Below are positions 37,005 through 45,359 of a DNA stretch of 64,000 bases, piece by piece. Origin of the DNA: Chryseotalea sanaruensis (lineage in GTDB: Bacteria > Bacteroidota > Bacteroidia > Cytophagales > Cyclobacteriaceae); the NCBI RefSeq assembly GCF_003990915.1, contig NZ_BHXQ01000001.1:737402-801401 (forward strand), given 5' to 3'. The notes below the pieces were generated by a model, which saw only the letters and a list, made by a program, of their open reading frames with translations, had not been told where the DNA came from and made no database searches. Positions within the stretch are counted from its first letter, which is position 1. Every line of letters starts with the position of its first letter. The position numbers were made by a program, and so were the translations under genes.

Positions 37005-37078
37005 TGAATTATTCTTTATTACCTACTACTTTTTTAGCATAAGAATTGACCTTTGCCAGTCAATGGTTCAATCATAAT

Positions 37079-37121
37079 TCAACATAGGAATAATCAACTT
37101 ATATCAGTATGATAATGGTCA
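37079..37121 (-). promoter_or_regulatory. SDR promoter: Fnr-like box plus -7 element
   Basis: TGAT-AATG-GTCA (37110-37121) matches seven of eight positions. On the minus strand TATGTTGA (37086-37079) begins exactly 23 nt away. The box lies between the divergent SDR and cyclopropane synthase genes; no TA element is at the same distance on the plus-strand side. Confidence 0.5.
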
Positions 37122-37357
37122 TCTGGAGCAAGTGGTATTTATCATCTTAAAAAACAGCTTATCCCTTTATGTTTTTTTAAGTACTCAAACTAGTCAGGCT
37201 TGTCCGATTAAACCTTAAAACCATGTGTTAGTCAATATAGACATGCATGATAATAATTGAATCTTCTTGTGATTATTCTCACTGGTCAAAAACTTTGGAT
37301 AAATTATTTTTAGCCAGGTTAAAGTATTTCACACACTGGTCAATAAATCTCATTTTT

Positions 37358-38542
37358 ATGAAAAAGGATATTGGATTTCAGGATGAAGTATTGGATAAAA
37401 TTGATGTCGATTCAGGTCAACAACAGTCCGCTTCATCGTATAAGCGAAGAGTGATTGAGTTATTTGAACACGCAGGTATTACCGTAAATGGTAAACAGGA
37501 TTATGACATTCAAGTAAAAGATGAGCGGTTTTATCAACGTGTACTTGCGCAGGGATCCTTAGGCTTGGGAGAGTCATTTGTTGATGAGTGGTGGGATTGT
37601 AACAAGCTTGATGTACTTTTTGCAAAAATTAGTCAGGCTAAACTTAATCATTACGCCCCACACAATGTAAAGCTGTGGTTGGCTTCACTTGAAGCTAAAC
37701 TATTTAACTTTCAATTACCCGAAACAGCTTTAGATAATGCATCATTCCATTATAATATTGGCAACGATCTCTTCATGGCTATGCTTGACAAGCGGCTTAC
37801 CTATACTTGTGGCTATTGGAAAAATGCTTTAACATTAGATGAAGCACAGGAAGCGAAACTAGAACTTACCTGTCAAAAACTTCATCTAGAAAAAGGTATG
37901 CGGGTGCTTGACATTGGTTGTGGTTGGGGAAGCTTTGCCCGTTATGCAGCAGAAAAATATGCTGTTAATGTTACAGGAATAACCTTATCCAGTGAGCAGG
38001 TAAAACTTGGTCAACAATTATGCTCAGATTTACCTATCACCCTGGAGTTAAAAGATTACCGCGACATTCGTGATAAATATGACCGGATTGTTTCGCTCGG
38101 TATGTTAGAGCATGTTGGTTCTAAAAATTACAATACGTACTTTCAGGTGGTAGCGGATTGTCTGGAGAAAGATGGTCTTTTCTTATTACATACGATTGGT
38201 AATAATATTTCCTCCCCTGGCACTGACCCTTGGCTGGATAAGTATATTTTCCCAAACTCACACATCCCTGCTCTGACGGAAATCCTGCCAGCCTTTGAAA
38301 ATTATTTTGTGCTCGAGGACTTGCACAATTTTGGTGGCGATTATGATACCACACTCCTAGCCTGGCATAAAAACGTTAGTAAACATTATGATGGATTACG
38401 GAAGAACTATACCAAGCGTTTTTTCAGAATTTGGAAATACTACTTACTAAGTTGCGCGGGCCTTTTCAGGGCTCGCCAACTTCAATTATGGCAAATGGTC
38501 TTCACGAAGGGAAGACCAGGGGTATACTTGTCAGTAAGATAG
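37358..38542 (+). CDS. cfa: Cyclopropane-fatty-acyl-phospholipid synthase
   Basis: The enzyme adds a methylene from SAM across the double bond of membrane phospholipid acyl chains. From ATG 37358 it is 394 residues (MKKDIGFQDEV), matching Cfa; a longer frame begins at 37247 but its first 37 residues look unrelated. Motif I VLDIGCGWGSFARYAA and the VTGITLSSEQ segment are typical, as is GMLEHVG. It works on unsaturated chains such as those made by the desaturase at 21890. Cyclopropanation is a classic stationary-phase and acid-stress response. Confidence 0.94.
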   Translation: MKKDIGFQDEVLDKIDVDSGQQQSASSYKRRVIELFEHAGITVNGKQDYDIQVKDERFYQRVLAQGSLGLGESFVDEWWDCNKLDVLFAKISQAKLNHYAPHNVKLWLASLEAKLFNFQLPETALDNASFHYNIGNDLFMAMLDKRLTYTCGYWKNALTLDEAQEAKLELTCQKLHLEKGMRVLDIGCGWGSFARYAAEKYAVNVTGITLSSEQVKLGQQLCSDLPITLELKDYRDIRDKYDRIVSLGMLEHVGSKNYNTYFQVVADCLEKDGLFLLHTIGNNISSPGTDPWLDKYIFPNSHIPALTEILPAFENYFVLEDLHNFGGDYDTTLLAWHKNVSKHYDGLRKNYTKRFFRIWKYYLLSCAGLFRARQLQLWQMVFTKGRPGVYLSVR

Positions 38543-38578
38543 AAAATCTATAATGAATAAATACTGCGCAGGAGAATC

Positions 38579-38616
38579 ACGATGGCTGATTTCAAACCAT
38601 CGTTACGAGATTTTTA
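38579..38616 (+). terminator. Possible terminator after cfa
   Basis: ACGATGG (38579-38585) and CCATCGT (38597-38603) form a 7-bp stem with an 11-nt loop, followed by TACGAGATTTTTATT. It lies 37 bp after the cfa stop and faces the convergent outer-membrane gene. Confidence 0.4.
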
Positions 38617-38621
38617 TTAGC

Positions 38622-39794
38622 CTAAAAGTTCCACTTTAAACGAAGATAAACACGATGCATAATGCTATTAAAACCATTTGTCTGACCAATAAAAAAAGAT
38701 TGCCAAACAAGATCGAAATCAATGTTTGCAGCCAGATTGTATTTAATAGCAGGCAAAGCAAACACCAGATCAGTGCCCGGTGCATAGATGAGTGAAAAAT
38801 TACCTGATAATAATGGCGTAATTTCTTTTGAAATGATGGCAGCAACATTCCATTTTGTAGGCATTAGGTTTTGCGGTGAACTTTGGAAATTTATAAGATT
38901 CCAATTAACCAAAGATTTATCAGTTCCAGTACTATTTATCAGTATGCCTATATTGGTGTACCACCCTCTTTCGAAAACGTAGTCCGCTTCCAGCACAGCA
39001 TTCAACTGTTCTTTATTACTTTTATTCCTTGCAAAATACTGGAGTTCTCCTTTAAAGCCTGCTTCATTTACACTTCCGGACCACCCCATACCGATGGTAG
39101 CCATTTCCTGATAAATACCTGCTGAGAATTGAAAATCATAATTTGATACATTGGTAAAATACTTGATGGCAGCCACTGAATTGCCAATCCGTTCACTCGC
39201 TGCTATAGCCATTTCAAAGTTCGACATTCCAGATACATGATAGCGAAATTTCATAGCATCTCGTCCTGGTCTTTCTTCATAATCAAAATCAAGAAAATTA
39301 TAGGTATTGAAAATATCATTCGGGTTCCAAAGTGTACCAATGCCCCAATTAATTCGCTGACGGCCGAAACGCACTTCCCATTTTTCAGCCGTATACTCCA
39401 ACCAAAGTCGATCAATATTTGTTTGCAGTACCATACTCTCTTCCTCTATCCAGAAAATGGACATATTTACAGCCTCGTGGTTGTTACGGATGAGTGTAGA
39501 AAAATTAGGTATTAAACGAATCTCTTCACCCCAGAATAAGCGTGTTCGAAATTCTGCGGCAGCCCTTATTTCTTTGGTAGCTTGCCACTTAATATTAAGA
39601 CGATTATGAATCAGGTTACCAGTAGTCAGACTATCATAATTTCTATCAAAGGTAAGGGATTGGATATCCTTGAGATAACCTCTCACTTGCCACTTCCTTT
39701 CAATGGTAATACTGTCGTTGTTTTGAGCAAGAATAATGTTGATATAGCTTAAGGATAATAAGCTTACGCATACCAACATTAATGTAGCTTTCAT
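38622..39794 (-). CDS. Outer-membrane beta-barrel protein (DUF1302-like/porin-like)
   Basis: The 390-residue product has a signal peptide (cleavage near AQNND) and alternating amphipathic strands through to a C-terminal aromatic residue (RLKWNF), typical of an outer-membrane barrel. Blocks such as EKWEVRFGRQRINWGIGTLWNPND resemble DUF1302/phosphate-porin-like proteins. It is the last gene of the five-gene operon 43748-38622 with LolA-like, FtsX-like and ABC components, so it is probably the outer-membrane end of that export route. Confidence 0.75.
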   Translation of the reverse strand: MKATLMLVCVSLLSLSYINIILAQNNDSITIERKWQVRGYLKDIQSLTFDRNYDSLTTGNLIHNRLNIKWQATKEIRAAAEFRTRLFWGEEIRLIPNFSTLIRNNHEAVNMSIFWIEEESMVLQTNIDRLWLEYTAEKWEVRFGRQRINWGIGTLWNPNDIFNTYNFLDFDYEERPGRDAMKFRYHVSGMSNFEMAIAASERIGNSVAAIKYFTNVSNYDFQFSAGIYQEMATIGMGWSGSVNEAGFKGELQYFARNKSNKEQLNAVLEADYVFERGWYTNIGILINSTGTDKSLVNWNLINFQSSPQNLMPTKWNVAAIISKEITPLLSGNFSLIYAPGTDLVFALPAIKYNLAANIDFDLVWQSFFIGQTNGFNSIMHRVYLRLKWNF

Positions 39795-39797
39795 GTA

Positions 39798-40538
39798 CTA
39801 CAATTTTAATTTATCTACCTCATGCGGAACATTAGTTTCAACACGCGCTGTATCGGAATGGATTTGTCCATCTACTAGCGTAATCACTCTTCTGGCCCTT
39901 TCAATAACGCGTGCATCATGTGTAGAGAATATGAAAGTTATTTTTTCCTCTACATTTAATTTAGCCATCACATCTAAAAGGTTGGCAGCTGATTTAGAAT
40001 CGAGATTGGCTGTTGGCTCATCAGCGAGCACAAACTGAGGCTTAGACGCCAGAGCCCTTGCTACGGCAACTCGCTGTTGCTGCCCCCCTGAAAGCTGCGC
40101 TGGCCGCGTATTAACTTTATCTTCAAGTCCTATTTGATGAAACAGAATTTTTACGCGCTCAGCAATCTCTGTTTTTTTTCGGTGCTGTAACTGCATGATT
40201 AGCTCAACATTTTCTTTGGCGGTAAGAACAGGTATGAGGTTGAAAGACTGAAACACAAAGCCTATGTTGTGCAATCTAAAATCAATCAGCTTGTTAGCTG
40301 GTAATTTTGTTATGTCTACACCATTGATATGAATAATGCCCTTATCTGGCTTATCCAAACCACCAAGCAAGTTCAGAAGCGTAGTTTTCCCTGAGCCTGA
40401 GGGCCCAACTAAAGCAGTAAACTCACCTCTCTCTAAGTGCAGGTGTACATCATCCACCGCTAGTACCGGAATGGTTTCAGGGTTAAATGTCCTACTGACT
40501 TTGTGCGCGTCAATAACTGTGCTCGTGCTCGTATTCAT
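39798..40538 (-). CDS. ABC transporter ATP-binding protein (LolD/MacB type)
   Basis: The 246-residue ATPase has Walker A GPSGSGKTTL, the Q-loop, the signature LSGGQQQRVAVARAL, and Walker B FVLADEPTANLD. The lack of membrane spans and the VGFVFQSFNLIPVLTA segment are typical of the LolD/MacB subfamily, which drives FtsX-like permeases. It lies 9 bp after the permease at 40548 in the same operon. Confidence 0.93.
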   Translation of the reverse strand: MNTSTSTVIDAHKVSRTFNPETIPVLAVDDVHLHLERGEFTALVGPSGSGKTTLLNLLGGLDKPDKGIIHINGVDITKLPANKLIDFRLHNIGFVFQSFNLIPVLTAKENVELIMQLQHRKKTEIAERVKILFHQIGLEDKVNTRPAQLSGGQQQRVAVARALASKPQFVLADEPTANLDSKSAANLLDVMAKLNVEEKITFIFSTHDARVIERARRVITLVDGQIHSDTARVETNVPHEVDKLKL

Positions 40539-40547
40539 ATTATTATT

Positions 40548-41759
40548 TTATTGTCTTAATGCATCAGCAGGTTGAAGTTTAATAGCCTTTAAAGAAGGGA
40601 AGATCGCGGCAAGTAATGCCGTGCTGATTACAATCATCATTACCATTAACAGGCTGGATGATGGAAATTCAGGAAATATCATGCTACTAAAACCAAATCC
40701 TGACATTGCTGCCCCTGAAAATGACGATATATCAATACCCACTTCTTGAAAATAAGCTAATGTTATCCAGGAAAGGAATAAACCAAGGGGTACACCCACC
40801 AGGGTGAGCATTACTGTTTCTAAAAGTATGAGCAGAAATACCCTTGGCCGGTTCATACCCAGCGCTGTCAGCATCCCAATTTCCCTTGTCCGTTCCAGCA
40901 CAGACATTAGCATAGTGTTGATAATTCCAAAAGCCAGCGCTATCATAATGATAACTATGATGATTGCTGAATATTGATCAAGTGTACTTACCATTAAGTC
41001 CGTTTCTGGTGAGCATTCTCTCCAGCTTTCAACGACATATTGTGGAAACTGAGATTGAAGCGTAAGCTTAACCTGTTCGACATCTTCATCACGATGCAGG
41101 CGTATGGCCACTTCATGGCAGGTTTGCTTTAAACCCAAGTATGTGTTAAGTGTTTGTTGGTTTACAAATATGTTTAATTCATCTATAGCAGCATTAATCG
41201 TTTGGTAAATGCCAACGATGCGGAAAGCACCTGCTACCATGTTACTTTCTTGATCTGTAAAAGTGAGCACTACTTTAGAACCAAGTTTTACTTTAAGTTT
41301 ATCCGCTAACTTTTTTCCAATTAGCAGGTGACTTTTTGTTTCCTCATTTAAAATTTGCCCCTCAATAATCTTAGTATTTAGGCTAGACACTAACACCTCG
41401 TCTGCAGGCTTTATACCATTAATTTGTACACCAGCGCTTCCTGTAGCAGTTGATAACATACCCTGTGTTACCGCTCGGTAAGCGATAGACTGAATACCTT
41501 GAACACTACGTAAAGAATCTTTAAGGAGGTTTTCATCCATAACCAAGGCAGGATCAAAGTCATCCTTAAAATTTTTATGATGAATTTGAATGTGTGATAC
41601 TTCGCTATCAATAACGGTACGTACCCTGGAGCGCATCATACCTGCGTAAAGCCCTAGAACAAACAGGCCTGCAAATAATCCAATGGCTACAGATGTCAGG
41701 ATTATAAAACTCCTTGACCTATTACGCCAAATATTACGCCATGCCAATGACAAATTCAT
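40548..41759 (-). CDS. FtsX/MacB-type ABC permease (LolC/E-like)
   Basis: The 403-residue permease has one N-terminal transmembrane helix, a large periplasmic (MacB-PCD) domain (about 45-250), and three C-terminal helices with the MLMSVLERTREIGMLTALGM motif of FtsX-like permeases. This type moves substrates within the periplasm rather than through the inner membrane. It follows the related permease at 41764 by 4 bp; the two would form a heterodimer like LolC/LolE. Confidence 0.9.
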   Translation of the reverse strand: MNLSLAWRNIWRNRSRSFIILTSVAIGLFAGLFVLGLYAGMMRSRVRTVIDSEVSHIQIHHKNFKDDFDPALVMDENLLKDSLRSVQGIQSIAYRAVTQGMLSTATGSAGVQINGIKPADEVLVSSLNTKIIEGQILNEETKSHLLIGKKLADKLKVKLGSKVVLTFTDQESNMVAGAFRIVGIYQTINAAIDELNIFVNQQTLNTYLGLKQTCHEVAIRLHRDEDVEQVKLTLQSQFPQYVVESWRECSPETDLMVSTLDQYSAIIIVIIMIALAFGIINTMLMSVLERTREIGMLTALGMNRPRVFLLILLETVMLTLVGVPLGLFLSWITLAYFQEVGIDISSFSGAAMSGFGFSSMIFPEFPSSSLLMVMMIVISTALLAAIFPSLKAIKLQPADALRQ

Positions 41760-41763
41760 AGTA

Positions 41764-42981
41764 TTATTTTTTCATTGCTTTTACAGGATTAAGCCTTGCT
41801 ACTTTGACTATTGGATATAAGGCCAGTAATAAACTTAGTACTAGTATTATCAGTCCTTGTTTGATGAAGATACTTGCCTCTATTGAAGTTGGAAAGATGG
41901 GCTCAAAACCGAAGTCAGCGTAAGCTTTGGCAAACTCCCCTGTAAATTGTATTGGATACACATACAAATAGTAAACAATAGGAATACTAAAGATAATTCC
42001 TAAAATACACCCGCTGAATACTGTCATTATTGATTCAAACATTAAAAGTTGCATTAAGGTCTTTTTTTTCATTCCGATTGCCACCATCATACCCATTTCA
42101 TACTTCCTCTCTACCATCATCATCAGCAATGTGCCTAAAATACCAAAGCAGATAAGTAAGTATAATATGCCTTGTATAATAAGCATGCTTCCTTTATCAG
42201 TATTGATATGCTGGATCACTTCCGGCATCATTTCCTCCCATGTCATTGCTTCATAATTACTACCAATGGTTGCTTGTATATGTTGGGCTGTTTCACGAAG
42301 TAAGGATGGATTTTCCAGGGATAGCACATAACTGGTCAGCATGCCCTCAGCACTATATAATGTTTGTGCAGTAGGGAGTGCAAGAAACAATACCTGATTA
42401 TTCAGATCTGGTGAACCAAATTTGAGAATGCCCGCAACCATATACTTACCTGCCGCCATGGCACCATGAAAGCCTTGCCCTATTAATACAATCGTATCTT
42501 GAATATTTATTCTTAATCGCTTGGCAAGCCCCTGTCCTACTAATACCCCCAAATCATTATCGTTTAGGTAATTGCCAGCAACAAGTTTGCTGCTCAAATT
42601 CGTAATACTATTTTCGCTTTCTGGTGAGATGCCAACAACCATGCAACCTTTCGTAAATTCATTCGAAGATGCTAAAGCAAACGATTCGACACGAGGTGCT
42701 ACCGCTTTGACGTTTGCTTGCTGCAGTATTTTATTTTCCAGTAAGGTAGTGCTTTCAAAAGTATTATCCAGAATTCGTTCATTCCAGTAGCCTTGTTTGT
42801 GCACTTGAATATATCCACTGTAAAAACTGACAACGTTCTTGACAAGGTTATCGAATACGCCCTCTTGCAAACTACTGGTAAGTACAGCCAGTATCACAGC
42901 AAAGAAAATAGCAGCCATGGATATGGCAGTTCGATTTCTGTTTCGCCACATATTTTTCCAGGAAAATTTCAGTAGCCACAT
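41764..42981 (-). CDS. FtsX/MacB-type ABC permease (LolC/E-like)
   Basis: The 405-residue partner permease has the same layout (one N-terminal helix, periplasmic domain, three C-terminal helices) and the MMMVERKYEMGMMVAIGM motif. Paired permeases and one ATPase resemble a LolCDE complex. The gene is 11 bp after the LolA-like gene. Confidence 0.9.
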   Translation of the reverse strand: MWLLKFSWKNMWRNRNRTAISMAAIFFAVILAVLTSSLQEGVFDNLVKNVVSFYSGYIQVHKQGYWNERILDNTFESTTLLENKILQQANVKAVAPRVESFALASSNEFTKGCMVVGISPESENSITNLSSKLVAGNYLNDNDLGVLVGQGLAKRLRINIQDTIVLIGQGFHGAMAAGKYMVAGILKFGSPDLNNQVLFLALPTAQTLYSAEGMLTSYVLSLENPSLLRETAQHIQATIGSNYEAMTWEEMMPEVIQHINTDKGSMLIIQGILYLLICFGILGTLLMMMVERKYEMGMMVAIGMKKKTLMQLLMFESIMTVFSGCILGIIFSIPIVYYLYVYPIQFTGEFAKAYADFGFEPIFPTSIEASIFIKQGLIILVLSLLLALYPIVKVARLNPVKAMKK

Positions 42982-42992
42982 ATAAGTAACGA

Positions 42993-43748
42993 TCAGTTTA
43001 ACGATCGCATTTTATCAAGCGTGAAAAACGAATCGTCTATTGGACGATTAAATAATACCTTTTTATATATAATTTCTGTTTTTTGATTATTCTTTCCTGA
43101 TGGAATCATCTCTATTCTGGTCGGAATTAAACGCCCATCCATTTCTGTGATATCATAGGCGTTCATGGTGTTAATCAACTCACCTTCTTCATCATAAAAG
43201 CGGCAATGAAGTTCTAATAGATCTTTTTTATCAATGAATACGATCAATTTGCCCCAAACAACTGCCGCATCCTGTTTCGGAATCATTTGAATGATATAAC
43301 AACTTCTCTTTTGAAAAAGGGTATCTCCTATCAATGTGTGCTCATAATCTTCAACAACCGATGATTCCTTTACCAAATCATCATTTGTAAAATCTGTACC
43401 CATCCAGGATTGACTCATCATAGATGGCGGTAGTTTAATTGAACGTTCTAGCGTAGGCAACCAGTTCCACACCTCTTTCTTACGCTTTAGAAACACAATC
43501 CCTTTATCCTTAACAGGTGATAGAATCAAAATAATAGCAAAATCATTTCCTTTCATCCAGGCTTTGAGGCTCATTTCCCGAGTCCAGGTAGCGCGCATGG
43601 TCTTAATAATCATTTCTGATTGTGAAGTATTTCCTCGCATTCTATTATCTGCTTGCTTTACAATATCTTTAGCGTCCTGTGCTGAAACATACTGGCTTAT
43701 ACATGAAATCATTACAGCTGCTATGCAAAATATTTTGGGATAAGTCAT
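42993..43748 (-). CDS. LolA-like outer membrane lipoprotein-sorting protein (PF17131 type)
   Basis: The preferred start is ATG 43748 (MTYPKIF), giving 251 residues with a signal peptide ending at VSAQDAK; a longer frame from 43817 adds 23 residues that overlap the regulatory box. The mature part has the LolA-like half-barrel with ILSPVKDKGIVFLKRK, LPPSMMSQSWMGTDFTNDDLV and MNAYDITEMDGRLIPTRIEM. These proteins carry lipids or lipoproteins across the periplasm. It is the first gene of the export operon and has an Fnr-like promoter. Confidence 0.82.
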   Translation of the reverse strand: MTYPKIFCIAAVMISCISQYVSAQDAKDIVKQADNRMRGNTSQSEMIIKTMRATWTREMSLKAWMKGNDFAIILILSPVKDKGIVFLKRKKEVWNWLPTLERSIKLPPSMMSQSWMGTDFTNDDLVKESSVVEDYEHTLIGDTLFQKRSCYIIQMIPKQDAAVVWGKLIVFIDKKDLLELHCRFYDEEGELINTMNAYDITEMDGRLIPTRIEMIPSGKNNQKTEIIYKKVLFNRPIDDSFFTLDKMRSLN

Positions 43749-43780
43749 ATAAGAAATAATGTTCGGTTTGTAAACCCGAT

Positions 43781-43823
43781 TAAATATATTCTTAAATGCT
43801 GTTCGAAGAACTGACAATAATCA
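43781..43823 (-). promoter_or_regulatory. Export-operon promoter: Fnr-like box plus -7 element
   Basis: TGAC-AATA-ATCA (43812-43823) matches seven of eight positions and is part of a larger dyad ACTGA-N6-TCAGT. On the minus strand TATATTTA (43788-43781) lies exactly 23 nt away. The box is centred 69 bp before ATG 43748, which supports that start. Confidence 0.6.
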
Positions 43824-44017
43824 GTTAGCCACGATGAGAGATATCACTCAATGAAATACTAAGTTCCCGTTATTAGATCAGATAAAATATCATAAAAAAA
43901 AGATTCATTTATTACATTCTTTTTTGAATATCATTGAATGAGTGCTGATCATATTATGAAAATCTTAAGCGCTATTCAGTATGAAGAATGGTATAATCGA
44001 AGTAGTAATACTAACTT

Positions 44018-44950
44018 TCAATAATCGATTCCAAAATGTTTCATTACTCTCAAAGCCCTGAGTGTATTCCATCTGCTTGGTTTGCCAGCTTTTTCCATCT
44101 TGAAGTGCACCTGTCCGGCATGAGCCGTGGCCATATTCCAAGTTCCCTCCTTATTTCTTTTTGATTTAAGAATACCTAATGCGGCTTCCATTCTGTTATC
44201 CCATTTAATTCCAGCATATTGAAAAAAATCCATTGCTCGAAGAATATCATACCTCCATCTGCACGGGAAAGTTAGTTTCAAAAAATCCTTATTAATAATT
44301 TGACCGCTTCTGTCAGACAGAAATAACTGATGTAACAATATAAACGCTAATGCGCTTTCATTTGCGCGTAGGATTTCATCTTTTCTATAAGTGTAGCCTG
44401 CTTTTTGAAATTCCGTCAAACCTTCCAGCACTGATAGTGAAGTATGTAAAGAACTATGTTTAGCTCCACTTCTTGTTGTTCTACAGTTAAATCCTCCATC
44501 TGGCATAATTTGATCTAAAATACTGTCAATAATGGAATGCAACTTCTTTTCAGGTGTACTGAAATAGGAAGCATAATTTAAAAACATACCGTTTGCACAA
44601 ACATCAATATACCGGGTTGTGGATGGTCCCAATGGAATTCCCCCATCATCGGCTTTACCATTTTGCAAAACAAGTTCAATTGCTTCTTTGGCAATTTTGT
44701 TGTTTGATGGGCAATTTAAATTGCGAAGATCAAGTAATGTGTAAAAAGTAGAGGTCCATTTCGGCTGATAGAATGCAGCGCCCCAATGACCATCTGAATT
44801 ACGTTTCGACAGGAATTTCAGACCCCATCCTTCATTCGCTATCCTGTTCTGTAGTTTCTTTTTGTTTACTCCCAACAAATCACGCCAGACTTGATATTGT
44901 ATAGAAACATCTCCTTCCAATAACCAGTCTAGTATTTGTTGTTTGTCCAT
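44018..44950 (-). CDS. Alpha/alpha-toroid (squalene-cyclase-like) protein, unknown function
   Basis: The 310-residue protein looks like a prenyltransferase/squalene-oxidase repeat fold: repeats with D-G-H/W-G patterns (NSDGHWGAAFYQ, ADDGGIPLG, MPDGGFNCRTTRSG, NKEGTWNMA). It lacks the DxDD motif of true class II cyclases. There is no signal peptide. I do not know its substrate. The zinc-ribbon gene lies 32 bp upstream, suggesting an operon. Confidence 0.65.
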   Translation of the reverse strand: MDKQQILDWLLEGDVSIQYQVWRDLLGVNKKKLQNRIANEGWGLKFLSKRNSDGHWGAAFYQPKWTSTFYTLLDLRNLNCPSNNKIAKEAIELVLQNGKADDGGIPLGPSTTRYIDVCANGMFLNYASYFSTPEKKLHSIIDSILDQIMPDGGFNCRTTRSGAKHSSLHTSLSVLEGLTEFQKAGYTYRKDEILRANESALAFILLHQLFLSDRSGQIINKDFLKLTFPCRWRYDILRAMDFFQYAGIKWDNRMEAALGILKSKRNKEGTWNMATAHAGQVHFKMEKAGKPSRWNTLRALRVMKHFGIDY

Positions 44951-44982
44951 TTACTTTTTTTATAAAAGATGTATTGGCGTAA

Positions 44983-45246
44983 TCATTTCCATCGCTCAAG
45001 TTTTGGAATTGATCGGGTAGCCAACCAGGCATAGAAACCGTAGATTCCGTCTTTTTTCATTTCCTGTATGCAAAACTTCTGCATCTTTTCTGCACTATCA
45101 ATTTCAGATGGCGTTAGAAATTCACCATTCTTATAGCACATTGAGCAAAACTTTTTGCTTCTCGTTCCGTCTTTTTCGGACCCCCCGCCCTTTTTATCTT
45201 TCTTTAATGGAAATCCGCAGCTCTGGCAAAATTTATATTCTTTCAT
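44983..45246 (-). CDS. Small zinc-ribbon protein
   Basis: The 87-residue protein opens with CQSCGFPL and, after a Lys/Gly-rich linker, has FCSMCY; the two CxxC pairs would bind one Zn2+. It resembles the small putative zinc-ribbon family (PF12674). The C-terminal half is helical. It is cotranscribed with the toroid protein. Confidence 0.8.
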   Translation of the reverse strand: MKEYKFCQSCGFPLKKDKKGGGSEKDGTRSKKFCSMCYKNGEFLTPSEIDSAEKMQKFCIQEMKKDGIYGFYAWLATRSIPKLERWK

Positions 45247-45359
45247 TGTTATAAATGTTATTAATGGTATTTATAATCAGAGCTAACAACAGGTATCAAT
45301 AGCATGCATTGTTTCAAGCTATGAATATGCTAGAGATTAAGGATTTAATAATCCCGGAA

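Noticed and set aside
37110-37152. The 37110 box as activator of cfa
   Set aside because: No TA element lies 22-24 nt away on the plus strand and the distance to the cfa ATG is about 240 bp, whereas the SDR side fits exactly.
37247-37357. Longer start for cyclopropane synthase
   Set aside because: The extra 37 residues show no similarity to Cfa proteins, and ATG 37358 gives the normal N-terminus.
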